DNA of 64,000 nt, taken from assembly GCF_023913515.1 (NCBI RefSeq), contig NZ_CP099393.1, positions 186,001 through 250,000 on the forward strand. Direction: 5' to 3'. Positions 8,843 through 18,023 of this stretch are shown in pieces. The notes under the pieces were generated by a model. That model was given only the letters and a program-made list of their open reading frames with translations, was not told the DNA's origin and did no database searches. The stretch is from Natronococcus sp. CG52 (GTDB lineage: Archaea; Halobacteriota; Halobacteria; Halobacteriales; Natrialbaceae). Positions within the stretch are counted from its first letter, which is position 1. Each line of letters opens with the position of its first letter. The position numbers and the translations under genes are program-made.

Positions 8843-10018
8843 CTATTCTAGTATGCTTGTAATCACAATCGCTACCAGAACTGCTAAGGAGAGTACAGTG
8901 AGTGCGCCGAACGCGACCAGCCATCCAAAGATATCCGAGAGAAACCCGACAACAACCGATCCCAAGGACCCAAGTATAAGATACACTGTTCTTACGAGTC
9001 CGAAGCCGGTATTTCGTTCTTCAGCGGACAGATTATCCATAAACCGAGGTTCAATTGCTGATTCGACACCTAATCCGATGCTGACTAACAAGACGGCAAC
9101 GCCAATCGCGACGAGATATGAGTAGACGAGAAAAACGCCGAATCCGACAGATGTGATCAGCATACAACCGATTATGACGCTATCCCGGTTGTATTTGTCC
9201 GAGAGCGATCCGACGAAGGGTTTTGTAACCGCCTGAACGACAAAATACCCGGCAAATACGAGTCCGGACAATGTCGCGGAGTGACCGTGATAATCGATCA
9301 GAAACGCCGGAAGAAACGAGGCGATCGCCTGCCAAATAAAAGCAAAGCTCGCAGCAATCCCAACCGTAAACGCGATCGACGGTCGGGAGAGAAGCAACAC
9401 GAGCGGCCCTAACTCAAGTTTCTCGGTCATCGGCTTATCTGGTTCCTTTGCGTCAGTCGGGCGGATACGCCACGCGAATAGCACGAACACGGGTGCTGCA
9501 ACTACGGCGCCGATCGCAACGCCAGCTCGCCACCCGAATTGCGTTCCTACCCACGCAGCTGCGGGTGGTGCAATCAATCCCGCGGCGGGTCCTCCTGCCG
9601 TGTGAATGCCGATTGCCGTTCCAATGCTGTCTTTGTAGACTCGCGTGAGAAACGTCGTTGCGACGCTATAATGGAGCCCGGCAACACCACCCAATAGAAT
9701 CACGAAAACCACGAATACCGGAAATACGGGAGATACAGCCAGCAAAATAGTCATTACGGTCGTCCCCCCGATAGCGATGAGGATGACTATTCGCTCTCCG
9801 AATCGATTTCCGAGAATACCGCTCGGAAACTGTGCGAGAGCATACGCTAACCACATTCCTGAGAGAGCAAGTCCAATCGCAGTATTCGAAATACTGAAGT
9901 TAGCCGTTATTGCAGGCACAAGCGGACTGATACCGAGCCTGGCCACCATGGTTGCGAAAAAAGCGCCAGTACAGAGCGCGAGGATCGTATACTGATATCT
10001 CCAGCGTAGCTGATCCAT
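8843..10018 (-). CDS. MFS transporter
   Basis: A 391-residue major facilitator protein with about 12 hydrophobic helices. Loop 2-3 contains GNRFGERIVI, the degenerate form of the GxxxDxxGRR signature, and the second half repeats it as GSLSDKYNRDSVI. Helix 4-5 has ATTFLTRVYKD and then GIHTAGGPAAGLIAPP, typical of the organic-anion/sugar-acid carriers. It should move a small solute by proton or sodium coupling across the cytoplasmic membrane. It lies between two sugar-acid oxidoreductase genes on the same strand, with gaps of over 100 bases, so separate promoters are likely. The substrate is unknown. Confidence 0.9.
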   Translation of the reverse strand: MDQLRWRYQYTILALCTGAFFATMVARLGISPLVPAITANFSISNTAIGLALSGMWLAYALAQFPSGILGNRFGERIVILIAIGGTTVMTILLAVSPVFPVFVVFVILLGGVAGLHYSVATTFLTRVYKDSIGTAIGIHTAGGPAAGLIAPPAAAWVGTQFGWRAGVAIGAVVAAPVFVLFAWRIRPTDAKEPDKPMTEKLELGPLVLLLSRPSIAFTVGIAASFAFIWQAIASFLPAFLIDYHGHSATLSGLVFAGYFVVQAVTKPFVGSLSDKYNRDSVIIGCMLITSVGFGVFLVYSYLVAIGVAVLLVSIGLGVESAIEPRFMDNLSAEERNTGFGLVRTVYLILGSLGSVVVGFLSDIFGWLVAFGALTVLSLAVLVAIVITSILE

Positions 10019-10156
10019 TTCGATACGTATGGTTAGGGATTCTTTCTCAAGACTTCAATGTTCCGATGACTAGATAAAAATCAGTCCCGTGGTGGGGTTG
10101 GAATTCGCAACCTTGCTGATCCACATACACACAACCTCGATTACTCGAAAGGTGGT

Positions 10157-11086
10157 TTATTTTTGGTTATTTATCGCACGTAGGAGTTCGTCACGTTCTT
10201 GAATTATCTTTTCGGAGGAGCGATTATAAGAGAAGAACCCTTCTCCGTCGGCGATTCCGTCACGGCCTTCTTGTAGTAGTTCCTCGTAGACTCCATGAGG
10301 CTCCTCAGCATTGCAGAGTTCCGGATAGAGGTTTTCCGAAATGGATTGAAACAGCTCGAGACCGGAAATATCGACCGTCTCCAACGGACCAACAGCAGCT
10401 GTCCGGAGTGCATACCCGTCTCTGACAGCGGCGTTGATATCTTCGGCCGAGGCGACATCCTCTTCAACGAGATGTAAACACTCCCGGAGAACTGCGAACT
10501 GGATGCGGTTCCAAACGAACCCAGGGACATCTCTGTTGAGGACGATTGGTCTCTTGCCGATGTCCTCGATGAATTCCTTCGTTCGCGTGATGGTTGTTTG
10601 GGCGGTTTCTTGTCCCGGAACGATTTCGACGAGAGGCATCAGATACGGTGGATTCCACCAGTGACAACCGACGATCCGCTCTGCAACGTGTGGGACTTCA
10701 GCTGCAATCTTCGTGATCTTGATTCCAGACGTGTTCGAAGCAAGAATTGCTTCGTCGGGTGCGTCCTCTTCGAGGGCTTCGAACAAGTCTCGCTTTGCGC
10801 TGAGTTCTTCGGAAATCGTTTCTAAAACGAGATCAGCATTGCTAACGGCATCAGATTGGTCGAGTGACGTATCGATCTGCTCGTCGACCAATGTCTGGAT
10901 CTCATCCTCATCGGCATTCGGTCGAAGGAACAGTATATTGTCATGTATCTGGGACATCGCGCGGTCGATGTTAGACGAGCGATGATCAACTAGAACGACC
11001 TCAACGTCGTTCGTTAGAAACTGTGTTGCGAGCCCAGAGCCCATAATACCTGCACCGATGATCGTTATCTTTTGAACGGACGTCAT
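10157..11086 (-). CDS. 3-hydroxyacyl-CoA dehydrogenase-family protein (L-gulonate dehydrogenase-like)
   Basis: A 309-residue NAD-dependent dehydrogenase. The Rossmann start KITIIGAGIMGSGLATQF lies directly after the chosen Met at 11086; the longer reading from 11149 adds 21 residues with no domain match. The middle keeps the family motif ASNTSGIKITKIA, then GCHWWNPPYLMPLVEIVPG with the catalytic-type His, and NRDVPGFVWNRIQ. A C-terminal helical domain follows. Members without CoA context oxidise free 3-hydroxy acids such as L-gulonate or carnitine. The sugar-acid setting favours that over fatty-acid oxidation, but this is inference. An A/G-rich SD-like run (AGGAGGG) sits about 20 bases upstream. 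Confidence 0.85.
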   Translation of the reverse strand: MTSVQKITIIGAGIMGSGLATQFLTNDVEVVLVDHRSSNIDRAMSQIHDNILFLRPNADEDEIQTLVDEQIDTSLDQSDAVSNADLVLETISEELSAKRDLFEALEEDAPDEAILASNTSGIKITKIAAEVPHVAERIVGCHWWNPPYLMPLVEIVPGQETAQTTITRTKEFIEDIGKRPIVLNRDVPGFVWNRIQFAVLRECLHLVEEDVASAEDINAAVRDGYALRTAAVGPLETVDISGLELFQSISENLYPELCNAEEPHGVYEELLQEGRDGIADGEGFFSYNRSSEKIIQERDELLRAINNQK

Positions 11087-11633
11087 GAATTGGATATCAC
11101 AGTTCCCTCCTAGTAATAGTTTTCCATGATCAATCTTCAGATCTGCCATATGTCGAAATGGTGCTTGAAATGCGGCGTATCAGTTAGAATAACTGCAAGA
11201 CTTTTTAGGATAAACGAATGATCGGTCTCGTGTGGACGAAACCGGAATTTCTCCAACCCGTGGATCCAAAGAAGAGATGTCACTGCGTTCTATATGAATG
11301 AAAGCGAGATCAGATCGACTCGAGGTCATCATAAAGGTACGTGGGGTGATGCGCTGCTACGGTCACTCGTCTCGCCGTCTCCTCAAAGAGCTTGATTTGG
11401 TCTGGTGGGTAAGTTTGGAAGACGATAGTAAATACACTGTGCACGTGAACGTCCCCTCACGCAAGCAAAGACTAGAGAACGCCTGTCCCTGGCGTTTGTA
11501 TCGGTTTACGCATCTACAAATCTTGAGTTAGTATCTTCAATTTGAGTGTTTTCTAACTTCCGTCGATCGACGGCTGATGTCGGCGGATCATCGGCGATAC
11601 ATAGAAGATGCTGGAGAAAAGCAATGCTATCTA
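11087..11633. other. Intergenic 0.55 kb, no supported gene
   Basis: A small plus-strand frame at 11298-11531 starts MKARSDRLEVIIKVRG, but it has no recognisable domain. I see no clear IS ends. The glycerate kinase promoter probably lies near its right end. Confidence 0.3.
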
Positions 11634-12977
11634 ATGATCAAAAACCATAGCCGTCTTACCCGGACACAGGGCCACGAAGTGGCATTGGCATGTGTCAAAC
11701 GAGATATCAAAGCTGCTCATCCAGCAACCGTAATCGAGACCTCTATCGAAGTTAATGGAGATCAACTAACGATCTCACCACTACATGCTGCCACGGAATC
11801 GTCTACCCACGATCTCAGCGCGTACGATCGAATCGTCGTTCTCGGGGGTGGAAACGCTGCAGGCCGCCTCGCAAAGGCGCTTGAGGCAGAGTTCGGGGAG
11901 CACCTGACTGAGGGCATCGTGGCTACAGACGTGGTAGCGGCGACGAACCAAATCGAGGTTTTGAAAAGCGACCATCCTGTTCCGAGTGAGCGTGGTGTGG
12001 CTGCTGCTGAGCGTGTCTTGGAGGCTGCCAAACGCGCCGGCCCAAATGACCTCGTCATCGGCTGTATCTCCGGCGGCGGAAGTGCGCTACTTCCTGCTCC
12101 CGTCAACGGGGTCTCGCTTCGCGACTTGCAGGAAACGACCGAAGCTCTGCTAGAAAGCGGCGCGACTATCGAGGAGATAAACGCGGTCCGCAAGCACATC
12201 TCACGGATCAAGGGTGGGCGTCTGGCACAGGCCGCTGCCCCGGCATTAGTCATCGGAATTCTACTCAGTGATGTTGTCGGCGACGACCCTGGCGTGATCG
12301 CCAGTGGGCCGTTCACTCCGGATCCGACATCGTTCAACGATGCGCTTGATGTCCTCGAACGCTACTCTATCGATCCACCGGCTGCAGTGGTCAACCATCT
12401 TCGGGACGGCCAACGGGGTCAGCAGCTAGAAACTCCCACAGCTACTGAAGTCACTCACACGTCGACATACGTTCTGGCGAGCAACCGGACCGCCTTGGAG
12501 GCCGCGCGTACCGAAGCGCGAGAGCGAGGATACGAGTCTGTTGTACTGTCCGCGAATGTTCGCGGTGAAGCCCGTAAAGCGGCGAAGACTCACGTCGCGA
12601 TCGCCGAAGAGTCTCGAGCGACGGGTGACCCTGTTTCACCTCCAGTCGTGTTCCTTTCTGGTGGAGAAACAACTGTTACGCTAGTCGATGATTCGGGTGA
12701 TGGTGGACCGAACCAGGAGTTCGCACTGAGCGCAGCACTTGAACTCGATGATGACAACGTTATTGTTGCGAGTGTGGATACAGACGGCATCGACGGTGCA
12801 ACGAATGTCGCCGGTGCTATTGTCGAATCATCGACAGTCGACGACTTAGCAGATCGGATGGCGCTAGCGCGTAATGATGCGCGAATTGCACTCAAAGAAG
12901 CTGGGGCGCTAATTCACACGGGTCCGACTGGAACGAACGTGAACGATCTCCGAGTTCTTGTCGTCGAAGAAGGGTAG
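11634..12977 (+). CDS. Glycerate 2-kinase (MOFRL family), copy 1
   Basis: A 447-residue protein that should phosphorylate D-glycerate to 2-phosphoglycerate, sending the end product of several sugar-acid routes into lower glycolysis. The start at 11634 (MIKNHSRLTR) is chosen because it aligns residue for residue with the paralog at 28449 (MIENRANLAR). Visible motifs: VVLGGGNAAGRLAKALE near residue 80, SDHPVPSERGVAAAERV, the glycine-rich GCISGGGSALLPAP, EINAVRKHISRIKGGRLA, then SDVVGDDPGVIASGP and the C-terminal MOFRL part with LSGGETTVT, GGPNQEFALSAA and HTGPTGTNVNDLRVL. Base composition looks less GC-rich than the second copy, suggesting different histories. Confidence 0.92.
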   Translation: MIKNHSRLTRTQGHEVALACVKRDIKAAHPATVIETSIEVNGDQLTISPLHAATESSTHDLSAYDRIVVLGGGNAAGRLAKALEAEFGEHLTEGIVATDVVAATNQIEVLKSDHPVPSERGVAAAERVLEAAKRAGPNDLVIGCISGGGSALLPAPVNGVSLRDLQETTEALLESGATIEEINAVRKHISRIKGGRLAQAAAPALVIGILLSDVVGDDPGVIASGPFTPDPTSFNDALDVLERYSIDPPAAVVNHLRDGQRGQQLETPTATEVTHTSTYVLASNRTALEAARTEARERGYESVVLSANVRGEARKAAKTHVAIAEESRATGDPVSPPVVFLSGGETTVTLVDDSGDGGPNQEFALSAALELDDDNVIVASVDTDGIDGATNVAGAIVESSTVDDLADRMALARNDARIALKEAGALIHTGPTGTNVNDLRVLVVEEG

Positions 12978-13199
12978 TACACCATTCTGCAGGACCGATT
13001 ACGGATGCTTCCACGGTCGAAGCGTTCCTCCCTTTCTCATCATCGTCACACGTCATGAAGTCGGGATACACCATTGCAATGTTAGTCGAGTAACAATTGT
13101 TATGGGATGGAACGGAAGAAAGGTACTGCTTCGGAACTTCTTCCAGTTTGACACTTGTGCTGATTTCTAATGTGTCCGGTTTCTATATCAGGGATTGAG

Positions 13200-13601
13200 T
13201 TATTTGTACTCAATCAACTCTACGGGCATTCCGGGGGTCGACGACGGATCGACGAAGGCGCGCGCGTACGATCCGAGTCCGTCGACTGGTTCGTTGTTGT
13301 ACATCTCGTACCCGTTTGTGTCGAACTTTTCCATCGATGCCTCGATGTCGGAGACGGCGAACGCGATGTGATAACGCGACTGCTCCAACAGTGTATCGAG
13401 CAATCCGTCGAGATACGTTCCACGCTCGTGGCGGCAAATAACTTCCATTTGATATCCAGGTAGGTCGACGAAGGCCACGTCGACTTTCTCGTCGACGCTT
13501 CCCGTCTGTGTTACTTCACCGTTCAAGATATTCGTGTAGTAATCGACCGACTGCTCGAGATTATCGACTATGTGCCCAATGTGATGTAGATCATCGATCA
13601 T
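13200..13601 (-). CDS. VOC (glyoxalase/dioxygenase superfamily) protein
   Basis: A 133-residue single-repeat vicinal-oxygen-chelate protein. It begins IDDLHHIGHIVDNLEQSVDYYTNIL, with the metal-ligand His near residue 7, and has MEVICRHE, then RYHIAFAVSDIEASMEKF with the next ligand His, and ends GMPVELIEYK with the terminal Glu. This layout matches methylmalonyl-CoA epimerase and glyoxalase-like enzymes, which bind a divalent metal and act on a small carbonyl or acid. The exact substrate cannot be read. It stands alone on the minus strand before a Gfo/Idh-ADH pair and could act on a 2-oxo or enol intermediate of that route. Confidence 0.82.
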   Translation of the reverse strand: MIDDLHHIGHIVDNLEQSVDYYTNILNGEVTQTGSVDEKVDVAFVDLPGYQMEVICRHERGTYLDGLLDTLLEQSRYHIAFAVSDIEASMEKFDTNGYEMYNNEPVDGLGSYARAFVDPSSTPGMPVELIEYK

Positions 13602-13730
13602 AAGTTACGATCTGTATCTATCTACTTAAACATGTGGCAAATCAGCGGCCAAAACAACGAGACGGAAGATGAACTGGGCTGGGTCCGAGGGGACTTTCTG
13701 CGTGTTTCCCGCTATCGTGACTTAGGAACG

Positions 13731-14747
13731 CTAGTTTTCGGTCAGCGCTATCTCGCGGTCTTCGGTTGCGGACTGTTTCGCGGCTTCGATGATTCGAAGC
13801 TGGGTCAGGATCTCTCGACCAGATGCCTCCGGTTGACGGTTGTCTCGGATCGATTCGGCGAACTCCTTCATCTGGAGCGCGAAGTTGTGCGGTTCGTTCC
13901 CTGCCTGTGTGATTGACTCGTCGTTTATCTCGAGGTTCGTGGTTGCGACACCGACTAGCTCACCGCTGTGATCTCCCTTTTGGTCCCAGAAGATCGAACC
14001 ATCCTCTCCGACGACTAGCCCTTGATGTCTTATCGGCGCGTTGTTGATCGAGAGGAAATTAGTCGCGTGGGTTCCGTCATCGAAGTTGATGACGAGAGTC
14101 ACATCATCGTGACCTTCGAAATCATCGTTATTGGATGTACCTGAGGCGTACACCGAAACCGGTTCTCGATCGTCCAACATCCAAAGGGTATAATCGATAC
14201 TATGAGATCCGAGCATCGGATATGAGAGTCCCCCCGTTTTTTCTTCAGACTGCCACCACGGTGGTGCAGATTCGATATCGAAGTGACAGGCGAAGGTGTA
14301 CTGAAGATTCAGTGGCTTTCCAATCTCGTCGATCCGGTCTTTGGCCTCCTTAAGAGAGGAGAAGAATCGCCGTGATTGGCCAATCATCAGATTAACGTCG
14401 TTCTCTTCGGCCGCTTCGACCATGGCCTCACCTTGTTCAACCGAGGTAGCCATGACCTTCTCGACCAGGACGTGTTTCCCAGCCTCGAGCGCTTCAATGG
14501 CGATTGGAGCATGGAGGTGATGGGGAACACAAACCACAACGGCATCGATATCCGGGTTATCATACGCCTCTTCCGTCGAGGTATAATATTCGACACCGTA
14601 TTCATCTGCAGTAGCTTTCGCACGGGATTCGTCGATATCGACGACAGCTGTTAGTTCACACAGGTTGTCCCAATGAGTGATGCCATCGATATGACTTCTC
14701 GCGACCCTTCCTAATCCGACAACAGCAATGTTAATTTTCGAGCTCAT
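13731..14747 (-). CDS. Gfo/Idh/MocA-family oxidoreductase
   Basis: A 338-residue NAD(P)-dependent sugar dehydrogenase. The Rossmann motif VVGLGRVARSHI is at residues 9-20, CVPHHLHAPIAIEALEAGKHVLVEK follows, and the usual EKP cofactor motif appears as EKV (E96-K97-V98). The C-terminal domain has HFDIESAPPWWQSEEKTGG and GSHSIDYTLWML, with the DxxxH catalytic-type pair of the family. It should oxidise or reduce a sugar, inositol or sugar-derived hydroxyl. Its start lies 4 bases after the stop of the zinc-ADH read in the same direction, so the two form an operon (ADH first). The Pro-to-Val change in the EKP motif is a small oddity. Confidence 0.9.
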   Translation of the reverse strand: MSSKINIAVVGLGRVARSHIDGITHWDNLCELTAVVDIDESRAKATADEYGVEYYTSTEEAYDNPDIDAVVVCVPHHLHAPIAIEALEAGKHVLVEKVMATSVEQGEAMVEAAEENDVNLMIGQSRRFFSSLKEAKDRIDEIGKPLNLQYTFACHFDIESAPPWWQSEEKTGGLSYPMLGSHSIDYTLWMLDDREPVSVYASGTSNNDDFEGHDDVTLVINFDDGTHATNFLSINNAPIRHQGLVVGEDGSIFWDQKGDHSGELVGVATTNLEINDESITQAGNEPHNFALQMKEFAESIRDNRQPEASGREILTQLRIIEAAKQSATEDREIALTEN

Positions 14748-14751
14748 TGTC

Positions 14752-15774
14752 CTATGGTGTCAGCATAACTTTGATTTGTGACTCGTCCGAACTATACTGC
14801 TCCATCGCCTCGTTCGCTTCCGAAATAGGGTACGAATCAGTGACGAGAGAGCGAATGTCGAGTGTTCCATTAACGATTGGCTTCATGAGCCGGGAAACCC
14901 ACCTGTCAAGGAACTCCGGACCGTGGTGCATGAGGTTTGGAAATCGCGCTTCCATGCCGTGATGATGAATACGGTGTAAATCGACCTCGATTGGATCAAA
15001 TACGTCCGGAATGGAGACGACGATTCCCTCGTCGCGAGTCTGTTGAATTGCCATGTTAAGATATTCCTCCGCATGTGGATTCCAGTAGCCACAGGAGTGA
15101 TAACTCACGTCTACGCCTGCATCACCGCTCGCATGACCACTCGCATCTTCATTGGCATTATACTGTGTATGCTCTTGAACGATCGAGGCGATATCGTCCG
15201 TTTCGGTATTTGCGACAATATCTGCTCCACGTTCTTTCGCAACTTCCAACCGGGCGTCACGGTGATCGGCTGCGATAACGGTCGCCGCGCCTTTCTTTTT
15301 CAGCCCTTCGACTGCGATTTGGCCCTGAAAGTTCAACCCTGTGATTAGGACATCGTCGCCCGGTTGTACACCACTTTGGAAGACACCGTAGATGCCGACG
15401 CAAGCCGGCTCCTCGAGGCTGGCCAGTTCCAGGTCAATTTCGTCCGGTGCTGGTTGAAGACTGTCGACAGGCGCCTTGAAATGCGACGAGAAAGAATTAT
15501 TCGGTCCGAAGAGCATCACATCGTCCCCTGGCTCGTACTCACGGACCTTCGATCCAACTTCAATGACAGTTCCGCTCCCCTCGTGTCCGGGGTATTCAAA
15601 AATCCCGTCAGGGAGATCATCCGAAATCGGGAGCCCCTTCCATGCGCGAAGATCCGCGTCACAGATACTCGCTTGTGCTGTCTCAACAAGCACTTCATCC
15701 TCGTCTAATGACAAATCTCGTTCGACTAGTTCCAGCTCTTCTGGGTCAGGCATCCGCACACTCTGAACTTCCAT
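14752..15774 (-). CDS. Zinc-dependent alcohol dehydrogenase (MDR), no structural-zinc loop
   Basis: A 340-residue medium-chain dehydrogenase from the ATG at 15774. A longer reading from 15873 is rejected because a TATA box lies at 15797-15807, about 29 bases before 15774. Catalytic-zinc ligands look present: C38 in ASICDADLRAW, H64-E65 in YPGHEGSG, and E122/C125 in LEEPACVGIYG. The usual four-cysteine structural-zinc lobe is missing: residues 87-105 read MLFGPNNSFSSHFKAPVDS. The nucleotide motif is altered (ITGLNFQGQIAVEGLKKKG instead of GxGxxG). It is the first gene of an operon with the Gfo/Idh gene and probably oxidises a polyol or sugar acid. Confidence 0.88.
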   Translation of the reverse strand: MEVQSVRMPDPEELELVERDLSLDEDEVLVETAQASICDADLRAWKGLPISDDLPDGIFEYPGHEGSGTVIEVGSKVREYEPGDDVMLFGPNNSFSSHFKAPVDSLQPAPDEIDLELASLEEPACVGIYGVFQSGVQPGDDVLITGLNFQGQIAVEGLKKKGAATVIAADHRDARLEVAKERGADIVANTETDDIASIVQEHTQYNANEDASGHASGDAGVDVSYHSCGYWNPHAEEYLNMAIQQTRDEGIVVSIPDVFDPIEVDLHRIHHHGMEARFPNLMHHGPEFLDRWVSRLMKPIVNGTLDIRSLVTDSYPISEANEAMEQYSSDESQIKVMLTP

Positions 15775-15796
15775 GTTCAGGCCGGAGATTGATTCG

Positions 15797-15807
15797 AATA
15801 TATATAA
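15797..15807 (-). promoter_or_regulatory. TATA box for the ADH-Gfo/Idh operon
   Basis: TTATATATATT on the minus strand, centred about 29 bases before the ATG at 15774. It predicts a leaderless transcript and fixes the start of the zinc-ADH. Confidence 0.6.
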
Positions 15808-15874
15808 TACTTTGGGAGAAGGCAAGCCCGTGGTATATTTGGATAACTCGTTTTTCAGTAGCAGTCGTATCAAC

Positions 15875-16475
15875 TACTATTTCCAGAACGCTCTCAGGGT
15901 ATTCGATTACATCTTTGTTGTAATATTCGGGTTGAGGTCACTGTGAATGAGACTGACCGTTGTAGAAAATCAAAATTGATTGATGGGATAGCGTTATCCT
16001 CCTCGAATCTCTTACAATAGTACTACTGTAATCAAAAAGGCGGTCTATCATAACATTTGTCAGGTGAGTAATTCACAATGAGAATCGATAGACGCCTTCA
16101 TCGAATTTATTACAATTTGTGTTATTCTTCGTTTCGTATTTAAGAGAAGTATCTAACGGGTTACAACCATCTTGTAACGACACCGTCTAGTTCTGATCCT
16201 CCTCGATTGGTATGTTTCCATCGAGAGTTTGATGCGGTCTCCGAACATTGTAGTAATACACGAATTGGTTTCAGAAAGTTCGATCGTTGGCTTTTGTCAG
16301 CTGTTCTGCTGTGGACACCGCAGCGACCTCTCTAAGAAGTAAATAGTTACCCCCATTTTTGGAAATTGATAAATAATTAATTAATTAGAAATGTAACAAA
16401 TACCGTCGATTGCGGCTCCTCGATAAACTATCTCGCGAACCCAGTGACCGCGATGTAGTTCCGAGACGTACTGGA
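15875..16475 (-). pseudogene. AT-rich gap with tail of an integrase-core transposase
   Basis: Around 16170-16290 the minus strand reads FVYYYNVRRPHQTLDGNIPI, the conserved C-terminal end of integrase-core (DDE) transposases of the IS6/IS481 kind. The rest of the gene is not recognisable. The remaining bases to 16475 are AT-rich and hold no supported gene. Confidence 0.5.
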
Positions 16476-17609
16476 TCAGTTCAGTCGATGCTCTTCGACG
16501 GCGTCTTCATCGAGTCGAATTCCGAGGCCGGGCTCTTCCGGAGGCTGGATTCGGCCGCCATCTTCCACGTAGATCGCCTCGGGATTCTCTACGTACGGAC
16601 TTGCGATGTATCGCCCCGGATCGTCGATGTCGTCTGTATAGACCCCGAATTCGATGAGATCGCAAGCCGGACTCGCGGCGGCGATGTGGACGCTCGCGGC
16701 GTAGTTGATAATAGGGCCAAATGCGTGCGGGACAAGTCGTTTGTCGTACGGTTCGAGCATCGTCGCGACTCGGTTTGCCGCCGTAATTCCGCCAACGAAG
16801 TCGAGAGCAGGCTGATACACTTCAAGCGCCGCCGATTCGAGGAGATCAGTTGCGGGATAGTGCGTTACGTGGTTCTGATACGCCGCGATAGATACCGAGA
16901 GCCGCCGATTCAGTTCAGCCTGGCCTTGGACGTTATTGTGAGAAATCGGTTCCTCGAACCACTCGAGACCGTACTCGCTCGCTGTCTCCCCGACGTCGAG
17001 GGCGTCTTTAAAGTCGTAAGTCGTGTTCGAATCGATGGCTAAGTCCAGTTCATCTGGTGTGTTCTCCTGGACCTGTCGGATCCGCTTTCGATCCTCTTCG
17101 ACTCCATGGCCAGCGACGATTTTCATCAGCGGGAACCCCTTTTCAGCCAGCCAGTGACCGTCCTCGATTAGCTCATCAATCGGTTTTGAAAAGGGGAAGG
17201 TTGCGTATGCCTGAACTTCGCCAACTTCGCCACCCAACAACTCGTACACGGGTTCACCCGCATGTTTCCCTTTGATGTCCCAAAGCGCTTCATCGATGGC
17301 GCTCAGTGCACGATACGATCCTTCGCGTTTCACGTGGATATCCATCTCGTGCCACCTAGCGATGACGTCGCGCGGGTCTTTGCCCTCGATCTCGTGTCCC
17401 ACGGCTTCCATTCCTTTCGCCGCTGTTTCTGCCTTAAGTCCGACTGGGTCGTCGAGGTACGTCTCTCCTAACCCCGTAATTCCCTCATCGGTGTGGACCT
17501 TCACGACGACTGGTGTAACGGTCGCGTCGAACGACGTCCTGCCGCTCTGAAGCGCAACGGTATCAATAGCACTTTCTAATACGATCGGTTCGACATGCTC
17601 GATTTGCAT
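16476..17609 (-). CDS. Enolase-superfamily (mandelate racemase/MLE-like) protein
   Basis: A 377-residue enolase-superfamily protein, probably a sugar-acid dehydratase or cycloisomerase. The start at 17609 has a TATA-like element 33 bases upstream; a longer reading from 17633 adds eight residues. The capping domain (1-120) ends in ALSAIDEALWDIKGKHAG, and the barrel holds MKIVAGHG (K163), AIDSNTTY with metal ligand D193, EWFEEPIS with ligand E219/E220 and PHAFG with H295. The third metal ligand, normally the Glu of a GGE or GE motif, is missing: the equivalent strand reads VSIAAYQNH, with Gln at 245. The KxK base is also reduced to one Lys. Function may therefore differ from classical members. 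Confidence 0.87.
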   Translation of the reverse strand: MQIEHVEPIVLESAIDTVALQSGRTSFDATVTPVVVKVHTDEGITGLGETYLDDPVGLKAETAAKGMEAVGHEIEGKDPRDVIARWHEMDIHVKREGSYRALSAIDEALWDIKGKHAGEPVYELLGGEVGEVQAYATFPFSKPIDELIEDGHWLAEKGFPLMKIVAGHGVEEDRKRIRQVQENTPDELDLAIDSNTTYDFKDALDVGETASEYGLEWFEEPISHNNVQGQAELNRRLSVSIAAYQNHVTHYPATDLLESAALEVYQPALDFVGGITAANRVATMLEPYDKRLVPHAFGPIINYAASVHIAAASPACDLIEFGVYTDDIDDPGRYIASPYVENPEAIYVEDGGRIQPPEEPGLGIRLDEDAVEEHRLN

Positions 17610-17637
17610 GGTGTATGTGAACAACAAATGCATCAGT

Positions 17638-17646
17638 TAAAAAACC
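17638..17646 (-). promoter_or_regulatory. TATA-like element for the enolase-superfamily gene
   Basis: On the minus strand GTTTTTTAA lies about 33 bases before the ATG at 17609, consistent with a short-leader transcript. Confidence 0.4.
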
Positions 17647-18023
17647 TTACGTCAAATTTGAAAATGAGCCGTCAAGAGATCGAAAGTACAACTTCTACCA
17701 TCCTGCCTTACTACAGAATTCTGCATGGTCAGGTCGAATACCGGTAACCGATGGTCCAAACTCCAACAGTAACCGGCGGCATCCCTGAAAGTAAATCGGA
17801 TAGTGATCGCACTCTATTTCTTCACCAGCCGTCAGTTTATCAATAGGTTCGTTTGGGACGAGGAGAGCGATCCGGCAAAAGGTAGTACAGAGTATCGGAA
17901 ACGACGGAACTACCGATCGTGTGAGACGTGGATCACTCGAGTCACGCTTTCGGGAGTCGTCCCAGCATGAAAGCAATCGGGGAGACCAAAACATTATCAC
18001 CCACTTTTTCGATGTGTTACGGC
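17647..18023. other. Intergenic with an unrecognised minus-strand ORF fragment
   Basis: The minus strand from about 17870 to 17695 reads like real protein (LTAGEEIECDHYPIYFQGCR, ending FCSKAGW), but I cannot assign it. It has no start of its own in that part and may be the tail of a decayed gene. The M24 peptidase promoter should lie near 17990. Confidence 0.3.
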
